This document shows positions 17,486 to 25,860 of a stretch of 64,000 bases of DNA, in pieces. Position 1 is the stretch's first letter. Each line of letters opens with the position of its first letter. A model generated the notes under the pieces. That model searched no databases, was not told the origin of the DNA, and saw only the letters and a program-made list of their open reading frames with translations. The translations under genes and the position numbers were made by a program. The stretch comes from JABDFW01 sp035550215 (lineage in GTDB: Bacteria; Bacteroidota; Bacteroidia; Chitinophagales; Chitinophagaceae): the NCBI GenBank assembly GCA_035550215.1, contig DASZPM010000007.1:262660-326659 (forward strand). The letters are read 5' to 3'.

Positions 17486-18046
17486 TTGGATATTTTGTCG
17501 GATAATGCATTAATGCTGAAAGTGAAGTCCGGAGACCTGGATAAAATGGCGCTGCTTTTTAAGCGCTATCACAGGCCGTTATATGGCTTTCTCTTTCACA
17601 TGACAGGAAAGCAGCAGGAGAGCGAGGACATGGTGCAGGAAGTTTTTTATCGCATGCTTCGGTCGCGGCACACTTTTACCGGTGAAGGTGAGTTTAAAAC
17701 CTGGATGTACCACCTGGCAAGAAATATTGTAAAAGATTATTACCGCAAAGAAAAACGTACCGGTAATAGTTATGAAGCAAATGCATTTTCGGAAAAACTT
17801 GCCGGCGGCGCTTTGGCGGATGAAGTAGTACAAAAAAAGCAGGATATTGAACAGTTACAGCAGGCGATAAATAATCTTAGTGATGAAAGCCGGGAAGTAT
17901 TGGTGCTAAGCCGCTACCAGGAATTAAAATACGCGGAAATAGCTAATATCCTGGGGATAAGCGAAGGCGCCGTTAAAGTACGCATACACCGCGCAATTAC
18001 ACAGTTAAAAGTGCTGTACAGGCCGCAGCAAACTAAAATTGCATAA
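17486..18046 (+). CDS. ECF-type RNA polymerase sigma factor
   Basis: Sigma-70 family factor (186 aa) with only regions 2 and 4, which directs RNA polymerase to a small regulon. Region 2 is about residues 22-90 (LFKRYHRPLYGFL, then EDMVQEVFYRML and FKTWMYHLARNIVKDYYR); region 4 is about 125-178 with the helix-turn-helix LKYAEIANILGISEGAVKVRIHRAI. The best start is TTG at 17486, which keeps the family-like DNALMLKVKSGDLD; an ATG at 17513 would trim nine residues. The anti-sigma gene overlaps or abuts its stop, and the two DUF4097 genes and a permease follow. Confidence 0.92.
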   Translation: MDILSDNALMLKVKSGDLDKMALLFKRYHRPLYGFLFHMTGKQQESEDMVQEVFYRMLRSRHTFTGEGEFKTWMYHLARNIVKDYYRKEKRTGNSYEANAFSEKLAGGALADEVVQKKQDIEQLQQAINNLSDESREVLVLSRYQELKYAEIANILGISEGAVKVRIHRAITQLKVLYRPQQTKIA

Positions 18047-18047
18047 C

Positions 18048-18863
18048 ATGAAATGTGAATTTGAAAAGGAGCAATTAACACTTTATATGAATAACCAGTT
18101 AACAGCAGGTGAAATCGCCGCTGTGGAAAAACATATAACTGAATGCGCCGAATGCCGTTCGGAGCTAGCGGCAAGTACTGAGATGTGGGATTTGCTTGAA
18201 GGGATTAAAACGCCGGAGCCGGGTGCTAACATGCAGGTTAAATTTGATGTAATGCTGGATGTGTATAAGAAATCATTAGCGGATAAAAAGAAGCTTTCGT
18301 TAGGGGTGTTTTACAAATTGAAGCAGCTGTTTATTATGCAACCACGATTTGCCATGGGGTATAGTATTATTTTAATTGCCATAGGCGTTGGCTCCGGTTT
18401 AATGGTGGGCAGACCGGTGCACCCAATGGCAGCGGGCGGCAAAGTGGATTCGCTGGCAGCGCAGGTGCATGATTTAAAAGAGGCCGTAACACTGGCGTTA
18501 CTGCAAAACCCTTCGGCTTCGGAGCGCATACGCGGCGTGAGTTTTACCAGTGAGATAAAGGGGGAGAATAAAAACGTTATAAACGCGCTTTTCACCACGC
18601 TTAATAATGACGATAACCCAAATGTACGCATTGTTACCCTGGAGGCGCTGGTGCACTATGCAAGCGACCCGGCTGTAAGAGAAGGCCTGGTAGAGTCAAT
18701 CCTCCAGCAGGATTCTCCGCTCGTACAGTCTGCCCTGGCAGATATTATGCTGAAATTACAAGAGAAGAAAAGTGTGCAGCCTTTTAAAAAGCTGTTGCAG
18801 CAAAAAGACCTTAACAACCTGGTACGGTCTAAAATAGAGGAGACTATTAATCATCTAATCTAA
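18048..18863 (+). CDS. Anti-sigma factor with zinc-finger and periplasmic HEAT-repeat domain
   Basis: Membrane-spanning anti-sigma factor (271 aa) that should hold the preceding sigma factor inactive until a signal arrives. Seen: an N-terminal zf-HC2 motif with His29, Cys33 and Cys36, a juxtamembrane linker, one transmembrane helix at about 103-122 (SIILIAIGVGSGLMV), and an outer part with HEAT-like helical pairs (about 165-265: NPNVRIVTLEALVHYA, DPAVREGLVES, SPLVQSALADIM). The ATG at 18048 starts two bases after the sigma stop; an ATG at 18039 would overlap it. The HEAT repeats probably sense a periplasmic partner; the DUF4097 proteins downstream are candidates by position only. Confidence 0.87.
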   Translation: MKCEFEKEQLTLYMNNQLTAGEIAAVEKHITECAECRSELAASTEMWDLLEGIKTPEPGANMQVKFDVMLDVYKKSLADKKKLSLGVFYKLKQLFIMQPRFAMGYSIILIAIGVGSGLMVGRPVHPMAAGGKVDSLAAQVHDLKEAVTLALLQNPSASERIRGVSFTSEIKGENKNVINALFTTLNNDDNPNVRIVTLEALVHYASDPAVREGLVESILQQDSPLVQSALADIMLKLQEKKSVQPFKKLLQQKDLNNLVRSKIEETINHLI

Positions 18864-18874
18864 ACAATCCATGT

Positions 18875-19744
18875 ATGAAGAAATTATTTATCCCGTTACT
18901 TGCGGGACTGGTATTATGTTGCCTTAATTCGGCCATAAAGGCCCAGGAATTTAAGGAGCATATCAGTAAGCAGTTTGCCCCTCAAAAGTCACCGGAAGCT
19001 ACTGTGCTATCCATTTATAACCTCCAGGGCTCTATAAAAGTGGAAGGTTATGACGGTGATAAAGTACTGATTGAAATTGACAAAACAATTTCAGCAAAAG
19101 ACAATAATTGGCTTGAGATAGGTAAGAAAGAATTTGAACTCGGTTTTGACCAGCAACCAGACACTATTTGGTGTTACATTGCTGAGCCTTACGATAGCCG
19201 GCCACATAGCTGGGAGCACAGGAATTGGAACGACCAGCGACGGATTGAATACACTTACACACTTGAATACACGGTTAAAGTGCCTTATAATATGAACATA
19301 AATGTGTCAACCGTTAATAATGGCAAGGTTGAAGTAAGTGACGTTGCAGGTATTTTAAATGTGCACAATGTTAATGGGCCTATTACTATAAAAAATGCCA
19401 AAAACACTACTGATGCGCATACCATTAACGGTAACCTTACAGTTAATTACCTGTCAATACCGCCCGGTAATTCAAGTTACTACACGTTAAACGGTACGCT
19501 GTCTGTTACCTATCCTAACAACCTTTCGGCAGATTTAACTTTTAGGAGTATGAATGGCGGCTTTTATACTGATTTTGATAATGTTGAGGTATTGCCCGCC
19601 CGCATTACCAAATCAGTAGAAAAAAACGCTGATGGAACAACCTATAAAATAAATAAAGACAATGACATACGTATAGGGTCGGGTGGTAAAACTTTTCACT
19701 TTGAAACACTTAACGGTAATGTTTACATTAAAAAACAATCGTAA
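18875..19744 (+). CDS. Secreted DUF4097-type beta-repeat protein
   Basis: Exported protein (289 aa) with a signal peptide (KKLFIPLLAGLVLCCLNSAIKAQ) and a DUF4097/putative adhesin beta-helix-like domain. The repeats show as alternating NG-turn units: STVNNGKVEVSDVAG, HNVNGPITIKNAK, HTINGNLTVNY, YTLNGTLSVTY, ETLNGNVYIKKQ. No enzymatic residues are known for this family. It starts 11 bases after the anti-sigma stop and is followed by a paralogue at 19755, so it belongs to the sigma operon. Likely periplasmic or surface-exposed; role unknown. Confidence 0.87.
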   Translation: MKKLFIPLLAGLVLCCLNSAIKAQEFKEHISKQFAPQKSPEATVLSIYNLQGSIKVEGYDGDKVLIEIDKTISAKDNNWLEIGKKEFELGFDQQPDTIWCYIAEPYDSRPHSWEHRNWNDQRRIEYTYTLEYTVKVPYNMNINVSTVNNGKVEVSDVAGILNVHNVNGPITIKNAKNTTDAHTINGNLTVNYLSIPPGNSSYYTLNGTLSVTYPNNLSADLTFRSMNGGFYTDFDNVEVLPARITKSVEKNADGTTYKINKDNDIRIGSGGKTFHFETLNGNVYIKKQS

Positions 19745-19754
19745 ATTAAACAAC

Positions 19755-20636
19755 ATGAAAACTATAAGAATTTTTAGCGTACTGCTTTGTACTATTTTAT
19801 TTACCGGCAAAATTTTAGCCCAGCAATCAATAACGGTACCCCTCAGCGATCCGGGTAAAAGCTACAAACTTGATGTGGGCCTGTTAGATGGTTCAATAAA
19901 AATAACAGGGTATGAAGGTAAGGATATTATTGTGGATGTGCAGACAGATTCAACTCGGCAGAAGCATAACCAAGATGGAACAGGTGTTAATGTCAATACG
20001 TCCGTTAATGTAGATTTAACCACGCAGAAGCACAGCGAAGAAGGCAGCAATGCCGGTATGCGCAGAATTAACGGTGGTAATTCCATTGACCTTTCAGCTA
20101 CCGAAAAAGACAATACCGTTTCTATTAATTCAGGCTTTGCGAGAAAAAATGTTACGGTAATAATAAAAGTTCCGCAAACAACTGCCAGCTTTAAAATAGG
20201 CACTGTAAATAACGGTAACATTTACATAAGTAATGTAAACGGCACCCTTGAAGTTACTAATGTAAACGGCGAAATTGTTTGTAATAATATTTCCGGTTCT
20301 GTTGTAGCTAATACTGTTAATGGTAAGGTATTAGTAACCTTCAAATCAATTGACCCTAAGGCGGCCATGGCTTTTTCAACACTGAACGGCAATGTTGATG
20401 TTACCCTGCCCGCAGATGCTAAAGCTAACATGAAGCTTAAGTCAGACCGCGGGGAAATATATACCGACTTTGATATGGCGATTGACAAATCTCAGCCTAA
20501 AACCAATGTTTCCAACGAAGGAGGTTATCATCACATCAGCATTGAGGATTGGGTGTATGGCAAAATTGGCGGTGGTGGTCCTGAAATAATGATGAAGAAT
20601 ATGCAGGGCAACATATATGTGAGGAAAGCGAAATAA
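19755..20636 (+). CDS. Secreted DUF4097-type beta-repeat protein (paralogue)
   Basis: Paralogue of the preceding gene (293 aa). Signal peptide KTIRIFSVLLCTILFTGKILAQ; the same DUF4097 repeat style with GTVNNGNIYISNVNG, VTNVNGEIVCN, ANTVNGKVLVT, STLNGNVDVTL and a matching TDFD segment after the ladder. It carries an extra polar, Ser/Asn/Thr-rich insertion at about residues 65-125. ATG 19755 is chosen because the open frame upstream lies inside the previous gene and has no signal peptide. Ten bases separate the two genes, and a 13-bp hairpin follows. Confidence 0.87.
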   Translation: MKTIRIFSVLLCTILFTGKILAQQSITVPLSDPGKSYKLDVGLLDGSIKITGYEGKDIIVDVQTDSTRQKHNQDGTGVNVNTSVNVDLTTQKHSEEGSNAGMRRINGGNSIDLSATEKDNTVSINSGFARKNVTVIIKVPQTTASFKIGTVNNGNIYISNVNGTLEVTNVNGEIVCNNISGSVVANTVNGKVLVTFKSIDPKAAMAFSTLNGNVDVTLPADAKANMKLKSDRGEIYTDFDMAIDKSQPKTNVSNEGGYHHISIEDWVYGKIGGGGPEIMMKNMQGNIYVRKAK

Positions 20637-20666
20637 TCCATCAGCAAAATTGATTTCAAACAATTG

Positions 20667-20697
20667 TAATTACTCCCTGCCTGCCAGGGAGTAATTA
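20667..20697. repeat. Perfect 13-bp inverted repeat (hairpin)
   Basis: TAATTACTCCCTG and its exact complement are separated by the 5 bases CCTGC, halfway between the DUF4097 gene and the permease gene. There is no T run beyond the stem, so it could be a terminator, a processing site or an mRNA-stabilising hairpin that sets different expression for the permease. Confidence 0.75.
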
Positions 20698-20713
20698 TAC
20701 AGAAGCTATTTAT

Positions 20714-23140
20714 ATGCTTAAATCATATCTTAAAACATCTGTTCGTTTTTTGCTGAAAAACAAAACGTTCAGCCTTGTTAATATTACCGGCCTTACGCTT
20801 GGTACTTTATGTTGCCTGTACATTGTGCTGTATGTTACGGATGAATACAGCTATGATAAACAGCATAAAAATGTGCAGGATATTTACCGTATTGATGTAC
20901 ACTCTGTTGCTAAAACCCGGGGTTATGAAGATGATTGGTCAACCACTGTTGCGCCTGTTGCCCCTTTAATGAAGCATGATTTTCCTGAAGTGGAACAATT
21001 TACGCGCGTAGTACCCTTTTTAGGTGTAGATAAACAATTGCTGTTTTATAAAAATAAAAGTTTTTATGAAACTGACGCTGTGTATGTTGATTCCACTTTT
21101 TTTGATGTTTTTTCATTTCATTTTATAGTAGGCAATAAGTCCACTGCCTTACAGCAACCCTATTCAGTTGTGTTGCTTAAGCCTGTTGCCGATAAATTGT
21201 TTGGCAAGGAGAACCCTGTAGGTAAAACCATAAGTATTGATAACCAGGATGACGGCAAACATGATTTTACAGTACAGGGTGTAATTGATGAAAGCCTTGG
21301 CAAATCGCACATTCATGCAAATATGTTTATAACTATGAATAGCGGCAGGGTTGGCCGTTATATGCTTACAACTGATAACTGGATAAGCAATAGTTATGTA
21401 TCATCATATATCAAATTGAAACCCGGCGTGAATGCTGCAGCGCTGCAGAAAAAATTTCCTTCATTCATCAACAGGTATGGCGCAGCGCAGCTAAAAGAGT
21501 GGGGGATAGCAGAACGTCTTTTCCTTCAGCCGGTGCGTTCCATCCACACAACCGTTTTTACAAAAGGGGTAACCATAACAAAGCCGGTCAGTCCTTCGTT
21601 TTTAACCATCCTTTCTCTTATCGCAATATTAATACAGGTTATTGCCTGCATTAACTTTATGAACCTTTCTACTGCGCGCGCTTCAAAACGTGCTAAAGAG
21701 GTTGGCGTAAGAAAAGTGATTGGTGCAGGCAGGAAGGATTTGATAAAGCAGTTTATCGGTGAGTCGTTTCTTCTTTCATCTATGGGCGTACTGCTGGCAT
21801 TGCCCCTGCTTTTAGTACTAATGCCCTATCTGAATGCGCTTACAAAAGCAGATATAACCTATGCATTCCTGGCTGATTACAGGATATGGGTTGCTATCGC
21901 CTCTATGATAATAATTACCGGCTTGCTGGCCGGCAGCTATCCTGCATTTTATTTATCAGCTTTCCGGGTTATAAAAGTGCTGAAAGGCAATTTTACAAGC
22001 CACGTATCCGCCGCCGGTTTGCGGCGTTCGCTGGTAGTGTTCCAGTTCGCTTTGTCAATTGCACTCATTACTATTATTGTCATCATGTACAGCCAGTTAA
22101 ACTTTATCAAAAACAAGAGCCTTGGGTTTAATAAGGAACAGCGGCTGGTTTTGTCTTTATACTCGGGTGAAGGTTTTGACAGGTTGCCGTTGTTTATTGA
22201 CGACGTGCGCAAACTTGCCGGTGTAAAAATGGCCAGTAATGCAAGCAAATACCTGGGTACCGATATTTTATTCAACAATAACTTTTTAACACCACATGAA
22301 AATGAATCACAAGGCACCAATGCCAATTTTATTATTGCAGATGAATATTTTGTGAAAACCAATGGTATACAAATAATAACGGGCAGGGATTTCCGCCCTG
22401 CAGATTCGGCCAAAGTGCTGGTGAATGAGACCATGGTTAAAAAAATGGGGTTAACCCCTGCAACTGCCGTTGGAACATTGTTGCATGACAGCCAGGACAG
22501 GGTAGAAGAAATTATTGGTGTGATGAAGGACTTTAATTATGGCTCGCTGCACAATGATGTGGGCAGCTTTTTATTATGGATAAACAATAAGCATAATGGT
22601 TACTGGCCTTACATAACTGTGTGTGCTTCTACGGGTGATTACAAAAGCCTTATTTTAAACATGGAGGCCCTTTGGCGCAGGGATTTACCGGGCGTACCAT
22701 TTGATTATGCATTTTTGGATGAAGAAGTACAAAAATTATACGAAGCAGACATCACGGTTTCCAGTATTATTACTTCCTTTACTTTAATGGCTATATTTAT
22801 TTCTTGCCTTGGCCTGTTTGGGTTGGCTGCTTTTAGCGCAGAACAAAGGCGTAAAGAAATAAGCGTACGCAAAGTATTAGGCGCGAGCGTAACTGGTCTT
22901 ACAGGGCTATTATCAAAAGACTTTTTGCAATTGGTGGGTATTGCTTTTGTAATAGCAGCACCTATTGCCTGGTGGGCTATGCACACATGGTTACAGGGGT
23001 TTGCTTACAAGGTTACTATTAGCTGGTGGATGTTTGCAATTGCGGGTGCAGTATCTTTATTTATCGCGCTGGCAACAGTAAGCTACCAGGCTGTTAAAGC
23101 GGCAATAGCCAACCCGGTAAAAAGCTTAAGGAGCGAGTAA
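20714..23140 (+). CDS. ABC transporter permease, large FtsX/MacB type
   Basis: Inner-membrane permease of 808 aa built as two repeats of (helix, periplasmic MacB_PCD domain, three-helix FtsX domain), the form common in Bacteroidota. Seen: N-terminal FLLKNKTFSLVNITGLTLG, the first FtsX block from about residue 290 (FMNLSTARASKRAKEVGVRKVIGA), a second N-terminal-like helix near 430 and the second FtsX block from about 675 (GLAAFSAEQRRKEISVRKVLGA). No cognate ATPase is adjacent. It starts 77 bases after the DUF4097 paralogue with a perfect hairpin in between, so it may be part of the sigma-controlled unit with altered expression. Confidence 0.87.
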   Translation: MLKSYLKTSVRFLLKNKTFSLVNITGLTLGTLCCLYIVLYVTDEYSYDKQHKNVQDIYRIDVHSVAKTRGYEDDWSTTVAPVAPLMKHDFPEVEQFTRVVPFLGVDKQLLFYKNKSFYETDAVYVDSTFFDVFSFHFIVGNKSTALQQPYSVVLLKPVADKLFGKENPVGKTISIDNQDDGKHDFTVQGVIDESLGKSHIHANMFITMNSGRVGRYMLTTDNWISNSYVSSYIKLKPGVNAAALQKKFPSFINRYGAAQLKEWGIAERLFLQPVRSIHTTVFTKGVTITKPVSPSFLTILSLIAILIQVIACINFMNLSTARASKRAKEVGVRKVIGAGRKDLIKQFIGESFLLSSMGVLLALPLLLVLMPYLNALTKADITYAFLADYRIWVAIASMIIITGLLAGSYPAFYLSAFRVIKVLKGNFTSHVSAAGLRRSLVVFQFALSIALITIIVIMYSQLNFIKNKSLGFNKEQRLVLSLYSGEGFDRLPLFIDDVRKLAGVKMASNASKYLGTDILFNNNFLTPHENESQGTNANFIIADEYFVKTNGIQIITGRDFRPADSAKVLVNETMVKKMGLTPATAVGTLLHDSQDRVEEIIGVMKDFNYGSLHNDVGSFLLWINNKHNGYWPYITVCASTGDYKSLILNMEALWRRDLPGVPFDYAFLDEEVQKLYEADITVSSIITSFTLMAIFISCLGLFGLAAFSAEQRRKEISVRKVLGASVTGLTGLLSKDFLQLVGIAFVIAAPIAWWAMHTWLQGFAYKVTISWWMFAIAGAVSLFIALATVSYQAVKAAIANPVKSLRSE

Positions 23141-23214
23141 ATGTTCTGGCGTAAACTGCTATGTGGGCAATAGTATTGAAATGTACGTTTTTTCTGTATT
23201 TGCCCTATCTCGCT

Positions 23215-23222
23215 TACATTTG
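23215..23222 (+). promoter_or_regulatory. Putative -7 element for ggt
   Basis: TACATTTG matches TAnnTTTG exactly and ends five bases before the ATG at 23228, so the transcript could begin at or very near the start codon. No well-spaced -33 box was found. Confidence 0.33.
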
Positions 23223-23227
23223 TTTGC

Positions 23228-24946
23228 ATGAAAAATGTAGCACTAAGCATTCTTCTCTTTATTCTGGCCACCAGTGTTTATGCACAGTCAACAATGGTTG
23301 TGGGGCCGGGCAGGGAAGTTGACCCTTACCATTACCAGTCAATAAAGTCGGCAGCATACAGTAAGGCATGTGTTGCCAGCGCTCACCCCATTGCCAGCCA
23401 GGTAGGTATTGCTATTATGAAGCGGGGAGGAAATGCTTACGACGCTATGATTGCCACCCAGCTTGCTTTAGCTGTTGTTTATCCTGCGGCTGGTAATATA
23501 GGCGGCGGCGGTTTTTTAACGGGCCGCCTGAGCAATGGAAAGCTAATTACCATTGATTACCGTGAAATGGCATCGGGGCAGGCAACAAAAAACATGTATC
23601 TTGATAAAAACGGGAACCCTGAAATGAACTTGTCGCAGAATGGCAGTTTGTCATCCGGCGTGCCCGGAACAGTGGCAGGCCTTTTTGCTACCCATAAATA
23701 TGCCAAGCTGCCATTTAAGGAACTTATACAGCCCGCTATTGACCTTGCTGAAAACGGCTTTGTTATATCTGCATCCCAGGCGAGGGATTTTAACAGCCTT
23801 AAGAATGTTTTTCTTAAATATAATACCAAACCAACCGCTTTTGTAAAAGCAACGCCGTGGAAAGAAGGTGATACTTTGTTTCAGCCAGAACTTGCGGCTA
23901 CATTAAAGCGCATTCGCGACAATGGCGCCAGGGGCTTTTACGAAGGAGAAACAGCTAAACTGGTTGTAGATGAAATGCGGCGCAGCGGTGGCATTATCAG
24001 CTACGATGATTTAAAAAATTACACAGCTAAAGAGCGGTCCCCGATAACGTTCAATTACCGTGGTTATGAAATTGTCAGCTTTCCGCCCCCGAGCAGCGGC
24101 GGTTTATTAATAGCGCAAATGCTGAAGATGATTGAAAAATTTCCTGTAGGCAGTTATGGATTTGAGTCAACACGGAGTACCCAACTGATGATTGAGGCTG
24201 AAAGGCGCGCTTATGCCGACAGGGCTGAGCACATGGGTGACCCCGATTACTGGAAAGTGCCGGTAAAAACATTAATAAGTGATGAATACCTGGCAGAACG
24301 TATGAAAGACTATGATTCAACGCATGCTTCAAAAAGCACTGATATACAGGCCGGAATAATTCACGAAAGCGACCAGACGACCCATATAAGTATTATTGAC
24401 GCTGATGGTAATATGGTAGCAGTTACAACAACACTTAATAACAGCTATGGAAGTAAAACGGTAGCCGGGGGAGCAGGCTTTTTACTGAATGACGAAATGG
24501 ATGATTTTAGCGTAAAACCAGGTGTGCCTAACCTGTACGGTGCTACCGGGGGAGCTGCTAATGCCATATCGCCCGGCAAACGGATGCTTAGTTCTATGAC
24601 GCCTACGCTGGTATTAAAAGATAATAAGCCGTTTATGGTAGTGGGTACGCCGGGAGGAACCACAATACCCACTTCTGTCTTTCAAAGTATTGTGGATGTG
24701 ATTGATTTTGGTATGAATGCTGATGATGCTGTGAATAAGCCAAAATTTCACCACCAATGGTTACCGGATGAAGTTATTTTGGAGAAAGGTTTTCCGGAAG
24801 AGACAAAGACGACCCTTGAAAAAATGGGTTATACAATTAAGGAGCGTGGCGCTATAGGCAGAACCGAATTAATAAAAATATTGCCTGACGGAATGCGCGA
24901 AGCTGCTGCTGACAAAAGAGGGGACGATAGTGTTGCGGGGTACTAA
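23228..24946 (+). CDS. ggt: Gamma-glutamyltransferase
   Basis: Secreted Ntn-hydrolase (572 aa) that cleaves or transfers the gamma-glutamyl group of glutathione and related peptides; it matures by self-cleavage. Seen: a signal peptide (KNVALSILLFILATSVYAQ), the large-subunit NIGGGGFLTGR segment near 90-100, the nucleophile Thr384 in DQTTHISIIDADGN, the SYGSK and GFLLNDEMDDF loops of the small subunit, and the GTPGGTTIPTSVFQ motif. Length and order match the family. It is a single-gene unit converging on the acetolactate decarboxylase gene with ten bases between the stops. Confidence 0.95.
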   Translation: MKNVALSILLFILATSVYAQSTMVVGPGREVDPYHYQSIKSAAYSKACVASAHPIASQVGIAIMKRGGNAYDAMIATQLALAVVYPAAGNIGGGGFLTGRLSNGKLITIDYREMASGQATKNMYLDKNGNPEMNLSQNGSLSSGVPGTVAGLFATHKYAKLPFKELIQPAIDLAENGFVISASQARDFNSLKNVFLKYNTKPTAFVKATPWKEGDTLFQPELAATLKRIRDNGARGFYEGETAKLVVDEMRRSGGIISYDDLKNYTAKERSPITFNYRGYEIVSFPPPSSGGLLIAQMLKMIEKFPVGSYGFESTRSTQLMIEAERRAYADRAEHMGDPDYWKVPVKTLISDEYLAERMKDYDSTHASKSTDIQAGIIHESDQTTHISIIDADGNMVAVTTTLNNSYGSKTVAGGAGFLLNDEMDDFSVKPGVPNLYGATGGAANAISPGKRMLSSMTPTLVLKDNKPFMVVGTPGGTTIPTSVFQSIVDVIDFGMNADDAVNKPKFHHQWLPDEVILEKGFPEETKTTLEKMGYTIKERGAIGRTELIKILPDGMREAAADKRGDDSVAGY

Positions 24947-24956
24947 ATTAAACTGG

Positions 24957-25763
24957 TTATTCTATCTTTCTTATATCCTTTTGCCTGTCTTTACTAAAAT
25001 CTGTTTTATCAAAGTCGGGGTGGGTATTCAGTTCAATTACCGTTCCTTTTATATGGTCTATTTCCACTAATAACTTATTTGTAGTAAAATCAAAAATATG
25101 CCCGCCATGCCTGTGGTCGTCGGCAATAAAGTGCACATGGTAGCCAGGCACATTTGTGCGCGCCATAAATGACGGCATTAAAAACCCCGCACAAGTACCG
25201 GTTATGTTGTTAAAATTAAAATTGGCCTGTCCGCCATTTTTTATATAGTCAGCCAACTCCGGGTAGGGCCTTTTTGCTGGTATAACCGAACGGCCGCGCA
25301 TGGTAGTGAAAGTGCCCTTTAACTTAATGGCGTACATTTCATTAGGGTTTAAAGCATTGCTTATTGTCTTTTGTATGTCTGCATAGGTTAAGCCGTTGCC
25401 AGTTATGGTAAATGTTGTATCAGCCGAAAAGAATTTTACAAACGCAAGGGGAGTACTATCCTTATCCGGAACGGTAGCGATGGTGCCGTCGTGGCGCATT
25501 TTATACACATTCCCGTCCAGCATTATCATCTCACCGTCAAGTGTATTAAAGGTGCCTATGCCAAAATCACCTTTCTTCTTCAACGCTCCAAACGTAAGGT
25601 TGCCGTCATAAACACCCGCCTGCAGTGCATCCATAATAGAATATTGGTACATAAAATCCGGCGGAATAGTTGAGTTGCTTTTTCCGGGCCGGGCACCCAT
25701 GTGATTTGCACTGTTGCAGGATATGGCAAATGTGGCAACTAAGAATATGCAGATATTTTTCAT
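24957..25763 (-). CDS. budA: Alpha-acetolactate decarboxylase, predicted lipoprotein
   Basis: Converts 2-acetolactate to acetoin with release of CO2. Seen: Glu78 in LDGE, the RGRSVIP segment with the conserved Arg region, and the zinc ligands His209, His211 and His222 in YHVHFIADDHRHGGH, all as in the known enzymes. The N-terminus is unusual for a cytosolic enzyme: KNICIFLVATFAISC is a plausible lipoprotein signal with Cys16 after the lipobox-like AIS. The mature enzyme would then be periplasmic or membrane-anchored. No acetolactate synthase gene is near. It is transcribed alone. Confidence 0.9.
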   Translation of the reverse strand: MKNICIFLVATFAISCNSANHMGARPGKSNSTIPPDFMYQYSIMDALQAGVYDGNLTFGALKKKGDFGIGTFNTLDGEMIMLDGNVYKMRHDGTIATVPDKDSTPLAFVKFFSADTTFTITGNGLTYADIQKTISNALNPNEMYAIKLKGTFTTMRGRSVIPAKRPYPELADYIKNGGQANFNFNNITGTCAGFLMPSFMARTNVPGYHVHFIADDHRHGGHIFDFTTNKLLVEIDHIKGTVIELNTHPDFDKTDFSKDRQKDIRKIE

Positions 25764-25860
25764 GGGCTGAAAATAACTAAAATATGGGTGGCCTGGTAAT
25801 CTTTACTCATGCTGGCTGTATGTTATTATAATTTCCTGTAATACTGGTTACCTTTACCCT

